NCBI RefSeq assembly: GCF_019511525.1
Contig: NZ_JAEUAT010000001.1
Span: 372,001 to 436,000, forward strand
Direction of reading: 5' to 3'
Origin: Rhizobium cauense
Lineage (GTDB): Bacteria; Pseudomonadota; Alphaproteobacteria; Rhizobiales; Rhizobiaceae
Length of the DNA stretch: 64,000 nucleotides
This document shows, one piece after another, positions 19,444-25,999 of the stretch (positions within the stretch are counted from its first letter, which is position 1; every line of letters begins with the position of its first letter). The notes beneath the pieces were generated by a model. That model had not been told where the DNA came from. It made no database searches and saw only the letters and a list, made by a program, of their open reading frames with translations. A program made the position numbers and the translations under genes.

Positions 19444-20105
19444 CTCTGTCGCTCCGGAAGAACATAGCCGAAACCCCGACGGGTTTCGATGGCGTCGCTG
19501 TCGGTCTTCTTTCGCAGCCGCGCCACCATGGCTTCCACGGCATTCTTGGCGGCATCGTCGTCGCGGCCCTGAACCTGGCTGGCCAGTTCGGTTGGGCTCA
19601 GGACTTCGCCAGGCTTACCGATGAAAAGCGCGATCATTCTATATTCCAACGGGCTGAGATCAAGCTCGCGCCCATCGAAGGTAACGCGTCTTGCACTCTC
19701 ATCCAGCGTGAAGCGGTTGGCGGATTTGACGCGCGATGCGATGGCGCCGGTGCGGCGCAGGAGCGCTCTCAGGCGAGCCAGCAGCTCCTCGGTACGAAAC
19801 GGCTTCGGCAGATAGTCATCGGCCCCCGCATCGAAGCCGTCGACGCGCTCCATCCACGAGCCGCGGGCCGTGAGAACGAGAACCGGCGTGTTGATGCCCG
19901 CGCCACGCCAGCGTTTCAGGATCGACAGACCATCCATGCCGGGCAATCCGAGATCGAGAATGATGGCCGAGTAGTCGCCCGTCTCCCCTTCCTCCCACAC
20001 GTCGGGGCCGCTCGCAAACACCTCGACGCGATATCCCTCCCGCCCAAGCTTATCGACCACGTGGCCGGAAATGTTGGGATCGTCCTCGGCCAGCAATATT
20101 CGCAT
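19440..20105 (-). CDS. OmpR/PhoB family response regulator
   Basis: ATG 20105 places the conserved MRILLAEDDPNISG at the N-terminus. The 221-residue product has a receiver domain (about residues 1-115) with acidic pocket EDD, phosphoacceptor Asp in IILDLGLPGMDG, Thr in VLVLTARG and Lys in YLPKPFRTEELL. A winged-helix DNA-binding domain follows (about 125-218), ending ETRRGFGYVLPE. It is the partner of the downstream histidine kinase (4-base overlap) and starts 4 bp after the PepSY gene stop, so the three form one operon. It resembles FeuP in general layout but is not close enough in sequence for that name. Targets are unknown. Confidence 0.94.
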   Translation of the reverse strand: MRILLAEDDPNISGHVVDKLGREGYRVEVFASGPDVWEEGETGDYSAIILDLGLPGMDGLSILKRWRGAGINTPVLVLTARGSWMERVDGFDAGADDYLPKPFRTEELLARLRALLRRTGAIASRVKSANRFTLDESARRVTFDGRELDLSPLEYRMIALFIGKPGEVLSPTELASQVQGRDDDAAKNAVEAMVARLRKKTDSDAIETRRGFGYVLPERQR

Positions 20106-20109
20106 GCCC

Positions 20110-20679
20110 CTACCCCCCCAGCAGCACTCCGTTCCGAGCATTTACGCGCAACGTCCGGATCGCCCCCGCTCCGTCGCGTACCTTCACCTGATAGACATCG
20201 CTGAACATGGAGCGCCTGAGATTGACATCGATCACCCGCCCGTAGCGTTTCGCGTCAATTCGCTCCAGAACCGTCTTTAGCGGCAGTATTCTCCCCTCGC
20301 GGACGGCATCGCGAGCCCGGTCGGAGTCCGAACTGCGCCCTCGGCCTCTGCCGCTGTCGCCGCTGCCCCCGCCGCTATCGTCATCGTCGTTCCCGTCATC
20401 GTCATCGCCACCGCGACCTCGGCCGCGTCCGGAGCCCGAATTGGAGCTACCGCTGCCTGAATTCGATCCGGAAGATCCGGAACCGGACGAGCCGGATGAA
20501 CCGCTGCCACTCGAACCGCTGTCGCTCGAACCACCACTGCTGCCGCCACCACCGGAACCGCCAGAACCACCGCTGTCACCGTCCTTGGCTTCTGCGGGAG
20601 AAACAAGGAAGGGGCCGGCGGCGGCAAAGCAACTCGCCAACATCAGCATGGTCATCAAAGAGCGACGGCTTGTGTTCAT
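20110..20679 (-). CDS. secreted PepSY-domain protein with Ser/Gly/Asp/Arg-rich linker
   Basis: The 189-residue product begins with a cleavable signal peptide (about residues 1-31, ending SPAEA). Then comes a low-complexity stretch of about 90 residues made of GSGSS and GRGRGGDDD units, and a C-terminal PepSY-like domain (about 128-189: ILPLKTVLERIDAKRYGR, then DVYQVKVRDGAGAIRTL and VNARNGVLLGG). PepSY domains are small periplasmic modules thought to inhibit peptidases or sense envelope state, and are often found beside two-component systems. It is the first gene of the operon with the response regulator and kinase (4-bp gap), so a role in setting kinase activity is plausible. GAAGG precedes the ATG. 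Confidence 0.8.
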   Translation of the reverse strand: MNTSRRSLMTMLMLASCFAAAGPFLVSPAEAKDGDSGGSGGSGGGGSSGGSSDSGSSGSGSSGSSGSGSSGSNSGSGSSNSGSGRGRGRGGDDDDGNDDDDSGGGSGDSGRGRGRSSDSDRARDAVREGRILPLKTVLERIDAKRYGRVIDVNLRRSMFSDVYQVKVRDGAGAIRTLRVNARNGVLLGG

Positions 20680-20763
20680 TGACCTTCAAGGTACCTCATG
20701 CAGCTGCAATCGCGGAGCTTAGACTGAACGCTTTGTCGCGATGAGACAAGGCTCCAGAAAATC

Positions 20764-20795
20764 AAGAACTCCGCCGGGGCGTTGGCGGAGTTCTT
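20764..20795 (-). terminator. terminator hairpin between the two low-complexity secreted protein genes
   Basis: A 12-bp perfect stem, AAGAACTCCGCC at 20764-20775 and GGCGGAGTTCTT at 20784-20795, loop GGGGCGTT. It sits 38 bp past the stop of the 20834 gene on the minus strand, followed there by GATTTTC. On the plus strand it is followed by TCTTCC. It separates the 20834 gene from the PepSY operon. Confidence 0.7.
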
Positions 20796-20833
20796 TCTTC
20801 CGAAGGGGTGGCCGGAAGACCGCACCGGGCAGA

Positions 20834-21442
20834 TTATTGCGCCGAGGCGGGAACTATGGTGACGCTTGTGATCGCGCCAGGATTTCGAACAAAATCACCT
20901 CTGTGGGGATGCGCGACCACTGTGCGCGTTCCATGCTCAAGCTCGATTTCGACCTCGAGGCGCCGGCCAAGCTGGTCCACAGCAGCAAGCGAGCCGTTCA
21001 ACAGCCCCGTCAGGCTTGCCTGAGACACCGAAAGCGTTACTTCCGGGCGGTTGTCGTTGCGTCCACCGCGGCGGCCGCCGGGGTTGTCATCATTGGCGTC
21101 GTGGTTGGCGGCATCGTCGCGGCCGCGTCCACGGCCATGGTCGTCATTGCCGTCGTCATCACCGCCGCGTCCGCGACCGCTGTGGTCATCCCCACCACCA
21201 CGTCCGCTGCCACTGTGGTCATCACTGCCGCCGCTGCGGCCAGACCCGCTGTTGCTGCCGCCACTGCTGCCCCCGCCGCCAGAACCGCTACCGCTGCTCC
21301 CGCCGCCATCATCGCTGCCGCCGCGGGCAAAAGCCGCCGACGAGAGGTTGTCCGGCCCGAATGTCTGGATCGTCGGAAGCGACAGGGTTACCGCGATTGC
21401 GGCAACGGAAGCCAGGAGCGTGTGTGAGATGCCCTTTTTCAT
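20834..21442 (-). CDS. secreted Gly/Ser/Asp/Arg-rich protein, function unknown
   Basis: The 202-residue product has a signal sequence (about residues 1-41; a helix followed by an AFA site), then about 95 residues of low complexity built from GSGS, DDHSG and GRGRG units, and a C-terminal segment of about 65 residues (EVTLSVSQASLTGLLNG, then LGRRLEVEIELEHGT) that I do not recognise. Its linker shares units such as GRGRGGDDDGNDD with that of the PepSY protein encoded next downstream, although the C-terminal domains differ. AAGG precedes the ATG. The gene has its own terminator and is separated from the PepSY operon by 154 bp. High Asp and His content suggests cation binding, which is only an idea. 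Confidence 0.7.
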   Translation of the reverse strand: MKKGISHTLLASVAAIAVTLSLPTIQTFGPDNLSSAAFARGGSDDGGGSSGSGSGGGGSSGGSNSGSGRSGGSDDHSGSGRGGGDDHSGRGRGGDDDGNDDHGRGRGRDDAANHDANDDNPGGRRGGRNDNRPEVTLSVSQASLTGLLNGSLAAVDQLGRRLEVEIELEHGTRTVVAHPHRGDFVRNPGAITSVTIVPASAQ

Positions 21443-21550
21443 GATCTTTTACCTTCTACCCTCTTCTCTGTTGAGTGCAGAATGCCAAAGTCTTGCTGAC
21501 AGACCGTTGAGCGCTGTTGTCAGCATTCTGTCAGATTGCGAAAGCAGGTC

Positions 21551-21584
21551 CTAAAATACAAAAGCCGCCCTTACGGACGGCTTT
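21551..21584 (-). terminator. rho-independent terminator after infC
   Basis: A 10-bp stem with one mismatch, AAAGCCGCCC at 21561-21570 and GGACGGCTTT at 21575-21584, loop TTAC. On the minus strand it is followed by TGTATTTT. It lies 23 bp beyond the infC stop. Confidence 0.8.
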
Positions 21585-21606
21585 GATACGAGAGTGACGA
21601 CGCGCC

Positions 21607-22143
21607 TCACTTCGGCGCGAGCACCATCATCATCTGGCGGCCTTCGAGCTTGGGCTCGGCTTCGACCTTGGCATACTCGGTCGTGTCGGCCTTGACCTGC
21701 TGCAGCAACTTCATGCCCAGTTCCTGGTGCGCCATTTCGCGGCCGCGGAACTTCAGCGTTACCTTCACCTTGTCGCCGTCTTCGAAGAAGCGGCCCATCG
21801 CCTTCATCTTCACCTCATAGTCATGGGTGTCGATATTGGGGCGCATCTTGATTTCTTTGACTTCGACAATCTTCTGCTTCTTGCGCGCCTCAGCGGCCTT
21901 CTTCTGGTTGGCATATTTCAGCTTGCCCAGATCGAGGATCTTGCACACCGGCGGTTCAGCATTGGGGGAAATTTCCACCAGGTCGAGTCCGGCTTCCTCA
22001 GCCATTCTCAGGGCCTGGTCTGTGGCGACGACGCCTAAATTCTGTCCTTCAGCATCAATCAGCTGAACTTTGGGAATGCGAATTTCCCTATTCGAGCGCG
22101 GCCCTTCCTTAACGGGCGCGTCGTTTTTAAACGGTCTGCGAAT
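21607..22143 (-). CDS. infC: translation initiation factor IF-3, ATT start codon
   Basis: The 178-residue product is IF-3. It shows the N-terminal domain ([20 protein letters not shown], then [19 protein letters not shown]), the linker ([12 protein letters not shown]) and the C-terminal domain ([17 protein letters not shown], then [17 protein letters not shown] and a [14 protein letters not shown] end). IF-3 binds the 30S subunit and enforces start-codon choice. Homology begins right at [10 protein letters not shown], and the codon there is ATT at 22143-22141 with GCGAGGAG 9 nt upstream; no ATG, GTG or TTG fits that position. ATT is the classical infC start, used for self-repression by IF-3. 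In many bacteria rpmI-rplT follow directly; here a regulatory block intervenes. Confidence 0.97.
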   Translation of the reverse strand: MRRPFKNDAPVKEGPRSNREIRIPKVQLIDAEGQNLGVVATDQALRMAEEAGLDLVEISPNAEPPVCKILDLGKLKYANQKKAAEARKKQKIVEVKEIKMRPNIDTHDYEVKMKAMGRFFEDGDKVKVTLKFRGREMAHQELGMKLLQQVKADTTEYAKVEAEPKLEGRQMMMVLAPK

Positions 22144-22321
22144 GGTCGTATTCTCCTCGCGTTGTTTATGATCGCCGCAGCCTAGCACCTCCAACAACGG
22201 AAGTACAAACGTAGTTTCGCCATGGCTGCAACGGAGTCAGTAACATCCTTTAGCGGAAAAATCACCTGCTGTCAGCCTGTCAAGAATCTGTTTTATAGGC
22301 CAAAACAACCGGAGTTCCGCC

Positions 22322-23122
22322 ATGTCTGAAGCAAATCTCATCCATGACCAACAATATCTTACCGTCGGGCAGGGCGAAGCCGCGCGCGAGATCGCATACA
22401 TTGCGCGGGCAGGATCCGGCGAGCCAGGCAGCCCCACACTCGTATGGCTATCCGGATACCGATCCGACATGAGCGGCAGCAAGGCCGTCGAACTCGACAA
22501 GTTCGCTGCTGAAAATGGGCTCGCGTGCCTGCGGCTTGATTATTCGGGCCACGGCCTATCGTCCGGCAAATTCACCGACGGAACGATCTCGCGTTGGCTG
22601 GAAGAAGCGCTGGCCGTCATCCTTCATAAGGCTCCCGAGCGCATTCTAGTCGTCGGCTCCTCGATGGGTGGGTGGATTGCCCTGCGGCTCGCCCAGGAAC
22701 TCGCCAAGCGGCCCAAGGGGCCGAGACTGGAGGGCATGGTGCTGATCGCACCCGCGCCCGACTTCACTTCCGATCTCATCGAGCCAAACCTCACGAAGAA
22801 GGAGCAGACCTCGCTGGCGGAACGCGGTTACTTCGAGGAGCGGTCCGCCTACAGCCCGGAACCGAACATCTACACACGTGCGCTCATCGAGGATGGACGC
22901 GACAACAGCGTACTCAAAGGCATCATCGAGACACGGTGCCCGGTCCATATCCTGCAGGGAATGAAGGACCCCGATGTTCCCTATCAGCACGCCCTGAAGC
23001 TCGTCGAGCATCTTCCCGCGGACGACGTGGTGCTGACCTTCGTTCGTGACGGAGATCACCGGCTCTCGCGCCCCCAGGATATCGAGCGCATGCTTGCCGC
23101 CGTCAAAGGGCTGATCCGCTAA
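22322..23122 (+). CDS. alpha/beta hydrolase
   Basis: The 266-residue protein is an alpha/beta-hydrolase. The oxyanion region reads VWLSGYRSDMSGSK, the first helix region LDYSGHGLSSGKF, and the nucleophile elbow is VVGSSMGGWIAL (GxSxG with Ser nucleophile). The acid Asp is in LQGMKDPDVPYQHA and the His in VRDGDHRLSRPQD. It is close to the rhizobial and human ABHD10/palmitoyl-thioesterase-like group, so an esterase or thioesterase is likely; the substrate is not known. GGAG precedes the ATG at good distance. No signal peptide is seen. The gene is divergent from infC with about 180 bp between starts, and the next gene on this strand begins 151 bp later. Confidence 0.9.
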   Translation: MSEANLIHDQQYLTVGQGEAAREIAYIARAGSGEPGSPTLVWLSGYRSDMSGSKAVELDKFAAENGLACLRLDYSGHGLSSGKFTDGTISRWLEEALAVILHKAPERILVVGSSMGGWIALRLAQELAKRPKGPRLEGMVLIAPAPDFTSDLIEPNLTKKEQTSLAERGYFEERSAYSPEPNIYTRALIEDGRDNSVLKGIIETRCPVHILQGMKDPDVPYQHALKLVEHLPADDVVLTFVRDGDHRLSRPQDIERMLAAVKGLIR

Positions 23123-23273
23123 TCCGAACGATACCAGCTGTGCCAAATCCTAACGGATTTTAACCATGTTGGTGGGTAGCGGGCCCCTCCCCAGAAGTAA
23201 CGATTGACTCTCCGAGCCTCCCTCCGTTAACTTTTTGTTAATAATACATGGGCGATGCAAGGGAAGAGCGGGC

Positions 23274-23876
23274 GTGCGGATCAAGGGTTTCCTCGTGGCC
23301 ATAATGGCCGTGTTTGCAATGTCTACGACAGCCGCGACACCGGCTCCCACCAACAATCTCTCGATGGTCACTGGCGCGGCGACGTCCCAGCCGATCGGCC
23401 ACTACGACTTCTGTCAGGGCCATCGCAACGAGTGCGGTCCCAACCGCAATGTCTCGCCGGCCGACATGTCGGACGCAAAATGGGGAATGGTTCGCTCGGT
23501 CAACTCCATGGTCAACAACAGCATCACGCCGATGACCGACAAGGAAATCTACGGCAAGGATGAGGTCTGGGCCTACCCAACGACTGCTGGGGATTGTGAA
23601 GACTTCGCCCTGCTGAAGCGCCGCATCCTGATCCAGCGTGGAATTTCGCCGGCTAACCTGCTCCTGACCGTGGTGCGCAAGCCTGACGGTGAGGGCCATG
23701 CCGTGTTGACGTTGCGCACCACCAGCGGTGACTTCGTGCTCGACAATCTGGCATCCAACGTCAAGCCGTGGTTCGACACGCCCTACTCCTTCATCAAGCG
23801 CCAATCGAGCGCCAATGCCGGCCGCTGGGTTACCATCGAGAATGGCCGCGACGTCCTAGTCGGCGCCTTGAGATAA
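23274..23876 (+). CDS. BTLCP family transglutaminase-like cysteine peptidase
   Basis: The GTG at 23274 is chosen since GGGAAGAG lies before it and the following RIKGFLVAIMAVFAM makes a signal peptide; a TTG at 23235 would add 13 residues without homology. The 200-residue secreted product is a bacterial transglutaminase-like cysteine peptidase: Cys in TTAGDCEDFALLKR, His in GEGHAVLTLRT and Asp in FVLDNLASNV form the triad. LapG, which cleaves a surface adhesin under c-di-GMP control, is the best known member, but many rhizobial relatives stand alone without LapD, as here. A strong bidirectional terminator lies 29 bp after its stop. Confidence 0.88.
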   Translation: MRIKGFLVAIMAVFAMSTTAATPAPTNNLSMVTGAATSQPIGHYDFCQGHRNECGPNRNVSPADMSDAKWGMVRSVNSMVNNSITPMTDKEIYGKDEVWAYPTTAGDCEDFALLKRRILIQRGISPANLLLTVVRKPDGEGHAVLTLRTTSGDFVLDNLASNVKPWFDTPYSFIKRQSSANAGRWVTIENGRDVLVGALR

Positions 23877-23900
23877 GCGGCATCGGGCCACACGTGACAA

Positions 23901-23930
23901 AAAGGCCGGCGGAAACGCCGGCGTTTTTGT
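23901..23930 (+). terminator. bidirectional rho-independent terminator
   Basis: A 7-bp GC stem (GCCGGCG at 23905-23911, CGCCGGC at 23916-23922, loop GAAA) followed by GTTTTTGTT on the plus strand and by CTTTTTGTC on the minus strand. It ends both the BTLCP gene and the convergent mbfA gene. Confidence 0.85.
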
Positions 23931-23964
23931 TGCCAAGCAGGTCGCGGCCCCGGCAGATGCCGGC

Positions 23965-24948
23965 TTAGCCGTGGCCGATCAGAATACCGGCGCCGAGCAC
24001 GAGGCCGCCGCCCACGACCACCTGAAACGCCGCGCGCATGAATGGCGTTTCCATGTACCTGTTCTGGATGAATGCAATCGCCCAAAGCTCGAAGATCGCA
24101 ATGACCACAGCCATGGTCGTTGCTGTCCAGAAGTGAGGTATCAGGTAGGGCAACGTATGGCCGAGGCCGCCGAGCGCGGTCATGACGCCGCAGGCGATAC
24201 CGCGTTTGACCGGTGAGCCACGACCCGAGATCTTGCCGTCGTCATGCGCTGCCTCGGTGAAGCCCATCGAGATACCAGCGCCGACGGAGGCGGACATGCC
24301 GACGAGGAAGGTCTGCCAGGTGTCCTGCGTTGCAAAGGCTGCCGCAAAGATCGGTGCAAGCGTCGAGACCGAGCCGTCCATCAGGCCGGCAAGACCAGGC
24401 TGCACATAGGTGAGGACCAGTTGCCGCCGGGCCGCCACATCCTCCTCGGCCTTGACCGCAACCGGGGTGTGCTTGTTGCCGAGCATGCGGGTGATGTCCT
24501 CGTGGCCCTGCTCGGCCAAGGCAAGGTCGCCGAGCAGCTGCCGCGTTTGCGCGTCCCTGACGCGCTTGCCCGCCTCGGCATAGAAGCGATAGGCCTGCTG
24601 CTCCATGGCTTCAGCTTCACGGCGGATCTTGTCGAGCGGCAGGTTGCGCCGCAGCCAGTCGGGCTTGCGGTCATAGAATCCGCGGACATGTTCTCTGCGG
24701 ATCAGGGTAATGCGCTCGCCGAACCGCTGCCGATAGATTTCGATCAGGGACCTGCGATGTGTGTCCTCAACTTCGGCCATCTCATCGAAGACCTTCGCGG
24801 ATGCCGGATAGCCGATGCGCAGCATATCGGCGTAAGCGAGATAGATGCGCGCGTCCTCCTCCTCGGCACCGATGGCGAGCGCCAGTATTTCCTGTTCGGA
24901 CAATGAATCAAATGAACGCTTCGATGATCTGAAAAACCTGTTCAGCAT
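23965..24948 (-). CDS. mbfA: membrane-bound ferritin, ferritin-like plus VIT1/CCC1 domain iron exporter
   Basis: The 327-residue protein joins two modules. Residues about 10-160 are a ferritin-like di-iron domain with acidic motifs EEEDARIYLAYADML, EVEDTHRRS, EAMEQQAYRFY and LAEQGHEDITR (ExxH pairs). Residues about 175-327 are a VIT1/CCC1-type transporter with MDGSVSTLAPIFAAAF and several membrane helices. This fusion is MbfA of rhizobia and Agrobacterium, which exports iron and protects against iron and peroxide stress; it is normally repressed by Irr when iron is low. A perfect ICE-like palindrome lies 12 bp before the start codon, between GAGGT and the upstream region. This match of gene and site makes the name firm. 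Confidence 0.93.
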   Translation of the reverse strand: MLNRFFRSSKRSFDSLSEQEILALAIGAEEEDARIYLAYADMLRIGYPASAKVFDEMAEVEDTHRRSLIEIYRQRFGERITLIRREHVRGFYDRKPDWLRRNLPLDKIRREAEAMEQQAYRFYAEAGKRVRDAQTRQLLGDLALAEQGHEDITRMLGNKHTPVAVKAEEDVAARRQLVLTYVQPGLAGLMDGSVSTLAPIFAAAFATQDTWQTFLVGMSASVGAGISMGFTEAAHDDGKISGRGSPVKRGIACGVMTALGGLGHTLPYLIPHFWTATTMAVVIAIFELWAIAFIQNRYMETPFMRAAFQVVVGGGLVLGAGILIGHG

Positions 24949-24959
24949 GCTAACCTCAA

Positions 24960-24978
24960 TTTTAGAATTATTCTAAAA
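24960..24978 (-). promoter_or_regulatory. ICE/Irr-box-like operator for mbfA
   Basis: TTTTAGAATTATTCTAAAA is a perfect 8-bp inverted repeat around a 3-bp centre and matches the iron control element bound by Irr (TTTAGAA-n-TTCTAAA type). Its edge lies 12 bp upstream of the mbfA ATG, a position suited to repression by blocking polymerase or the transcription start. Confidence 0.85.
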
Positions 24979-25264
24979 TAGTGACAGTCGCTGCTCCGGT
25001 CAAGTTTATCAGGGCGTCCGGCACCGGAATCAGCGTCGCAGACACGCAAAGTAAAATTACGTGTCGTTCCGGCTTGCTTGCCGCCCCTAACTGGCATGAG
25101 AAATATCGTGCACGCTATAGTTTATGTCTACGCCGAAAGTTTAAGATTACCCACTCAAAAACCACAACAAAAGCAGGTTGCAATTTGGAACCGACGGGTT
25201 GAGATATTGTAAAACGCGGGCATAGTACTAGCCGTATTTCATTGCGTTATAAGGGAACAACACA

Positions 25265-25633
25265 GTGCCAGATCCGGTAGATATTATTGTCGGCAGAAAT
25301 GTACGGGCACTCAGGGCCAAACGACGCATTTCGCAGCTGGAACTGGGAGAGGCGCTCGGGCTGACTTTTCAGCAGATCCAGAAATATGAGAAGGGCACGA
25401 ACCGTGTATCGGCGAGCAAGCTTCACCAGATCGCGGTGTTTCTGGGTGTGGATATATCCGACCTGTTCGAAGGCGCGAACCCGTCCGACGGATCGGCGCG
25501 GCAGGGGCTGAGCGCCGAAGCTTATGAGCTTGCCGTGCACTACGACAAGCTTCGCTCCGTCGCCGGCAAGGAAGCGGTCAAGACCATCCTATCGATCATG
25601 AGCGGTGAGAGCTACGCCGAGGCGTTGAGCTAG
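25265..25633 (+). CDS. XRE family transcriptional regulator
   Basis: The 122-residue protein starts at GTG 25265 after AAGGGA. Residues about 8-62 are a Cro/CI-type helix-turn-helix: VGRNVRALRAKRRISQLEL, then ALGLTFQQIQKYEKGTNRV, the standard recognition helix with QQIQKYEKG. The C-terminal half (about 70-122) is helical and may mediate dimerisation. Proteins of this exact type are numerous in rhizobia and resemble the PraR/SinR-like regulators that affect biofilm and symbiosis genes, but I cannot tell which one this is. It stands alone; about 290 bp of AT-rich sequence, including the mbfA operator, lie upstream. The small minus-strand gene at 25643 converges with it. Confidence 0.9.
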   Translation: MPDPVDIIVGRNVRALRAKRRISQLELGEALGLTFQQIQKYEKGTNRVSASKLHQIAVFLGVDISDLFEGANPSDGSARQGLSAEAYELAVHYDKLRSVAGKEAVKTILSIMSGESYAEALS

Positions 25634-25642
25634 ATCTGCCGG

Positions 25643-25849
25643 TCAGTGCATTTCGCATTCGTGGAGCGCGACGAGCAGATCGTCCTGCGTCTGGTGGCCG
25701 GCATGATAGAGATCGATCGCGATGCTTGCGATTGAGAGCCCCTGCTGGCTGCGCAGCTTGATATTGCGCTCGGCGCACCAGGCATAGACTGCGCCCGCGA
25801 GCACATCGACATCATCGGACTGAATAAAAGTAGTGGCTGCTACCGTCAT
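25643..25849 (-). CDS. small conserved-type protein, function unknown
   Basis: A 68-residue acidic protein, MTVAATTFIQSDDVDVLAG at the start and HQTQDDLLVALHECEMH at the end. It has a compact helical look with VYAWCAERNIKL in the middle and SIASIAIDLYHAG, and no signal or membrane segment. I do not recognise a family with a known function, but rhizobial genomes carry short proteins of this style. An AAGGG lies about 10 nt before the ATG. It is convergent with the XRE gene, ending 9 bp from its stop. Coding character (codon pattern and lack of a better frame) supports a real gene; the role is open. Confidence 0.6.
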   Translation of the reverse strand: MTVAATTFIQSDDVDVLAGAVYAWCAERNIKLRSQQGLSIASIAIDLYHAGHQTQDDLLVALHECEMH

Positions 25850-25999
25850 GGAAGTTGCCCTTGGCTTTTTTGGTTGATCCCCGAAAGAATACTGCCGCCT
25901 TTGTACGGCTTTGCAAAGCGCGATCCCGCGCCTGCGTTAACGCCAGGCGGACGCACACGGCGACCTGTTTCATTATGGGGCAACCAGCAGCGAAAACCG

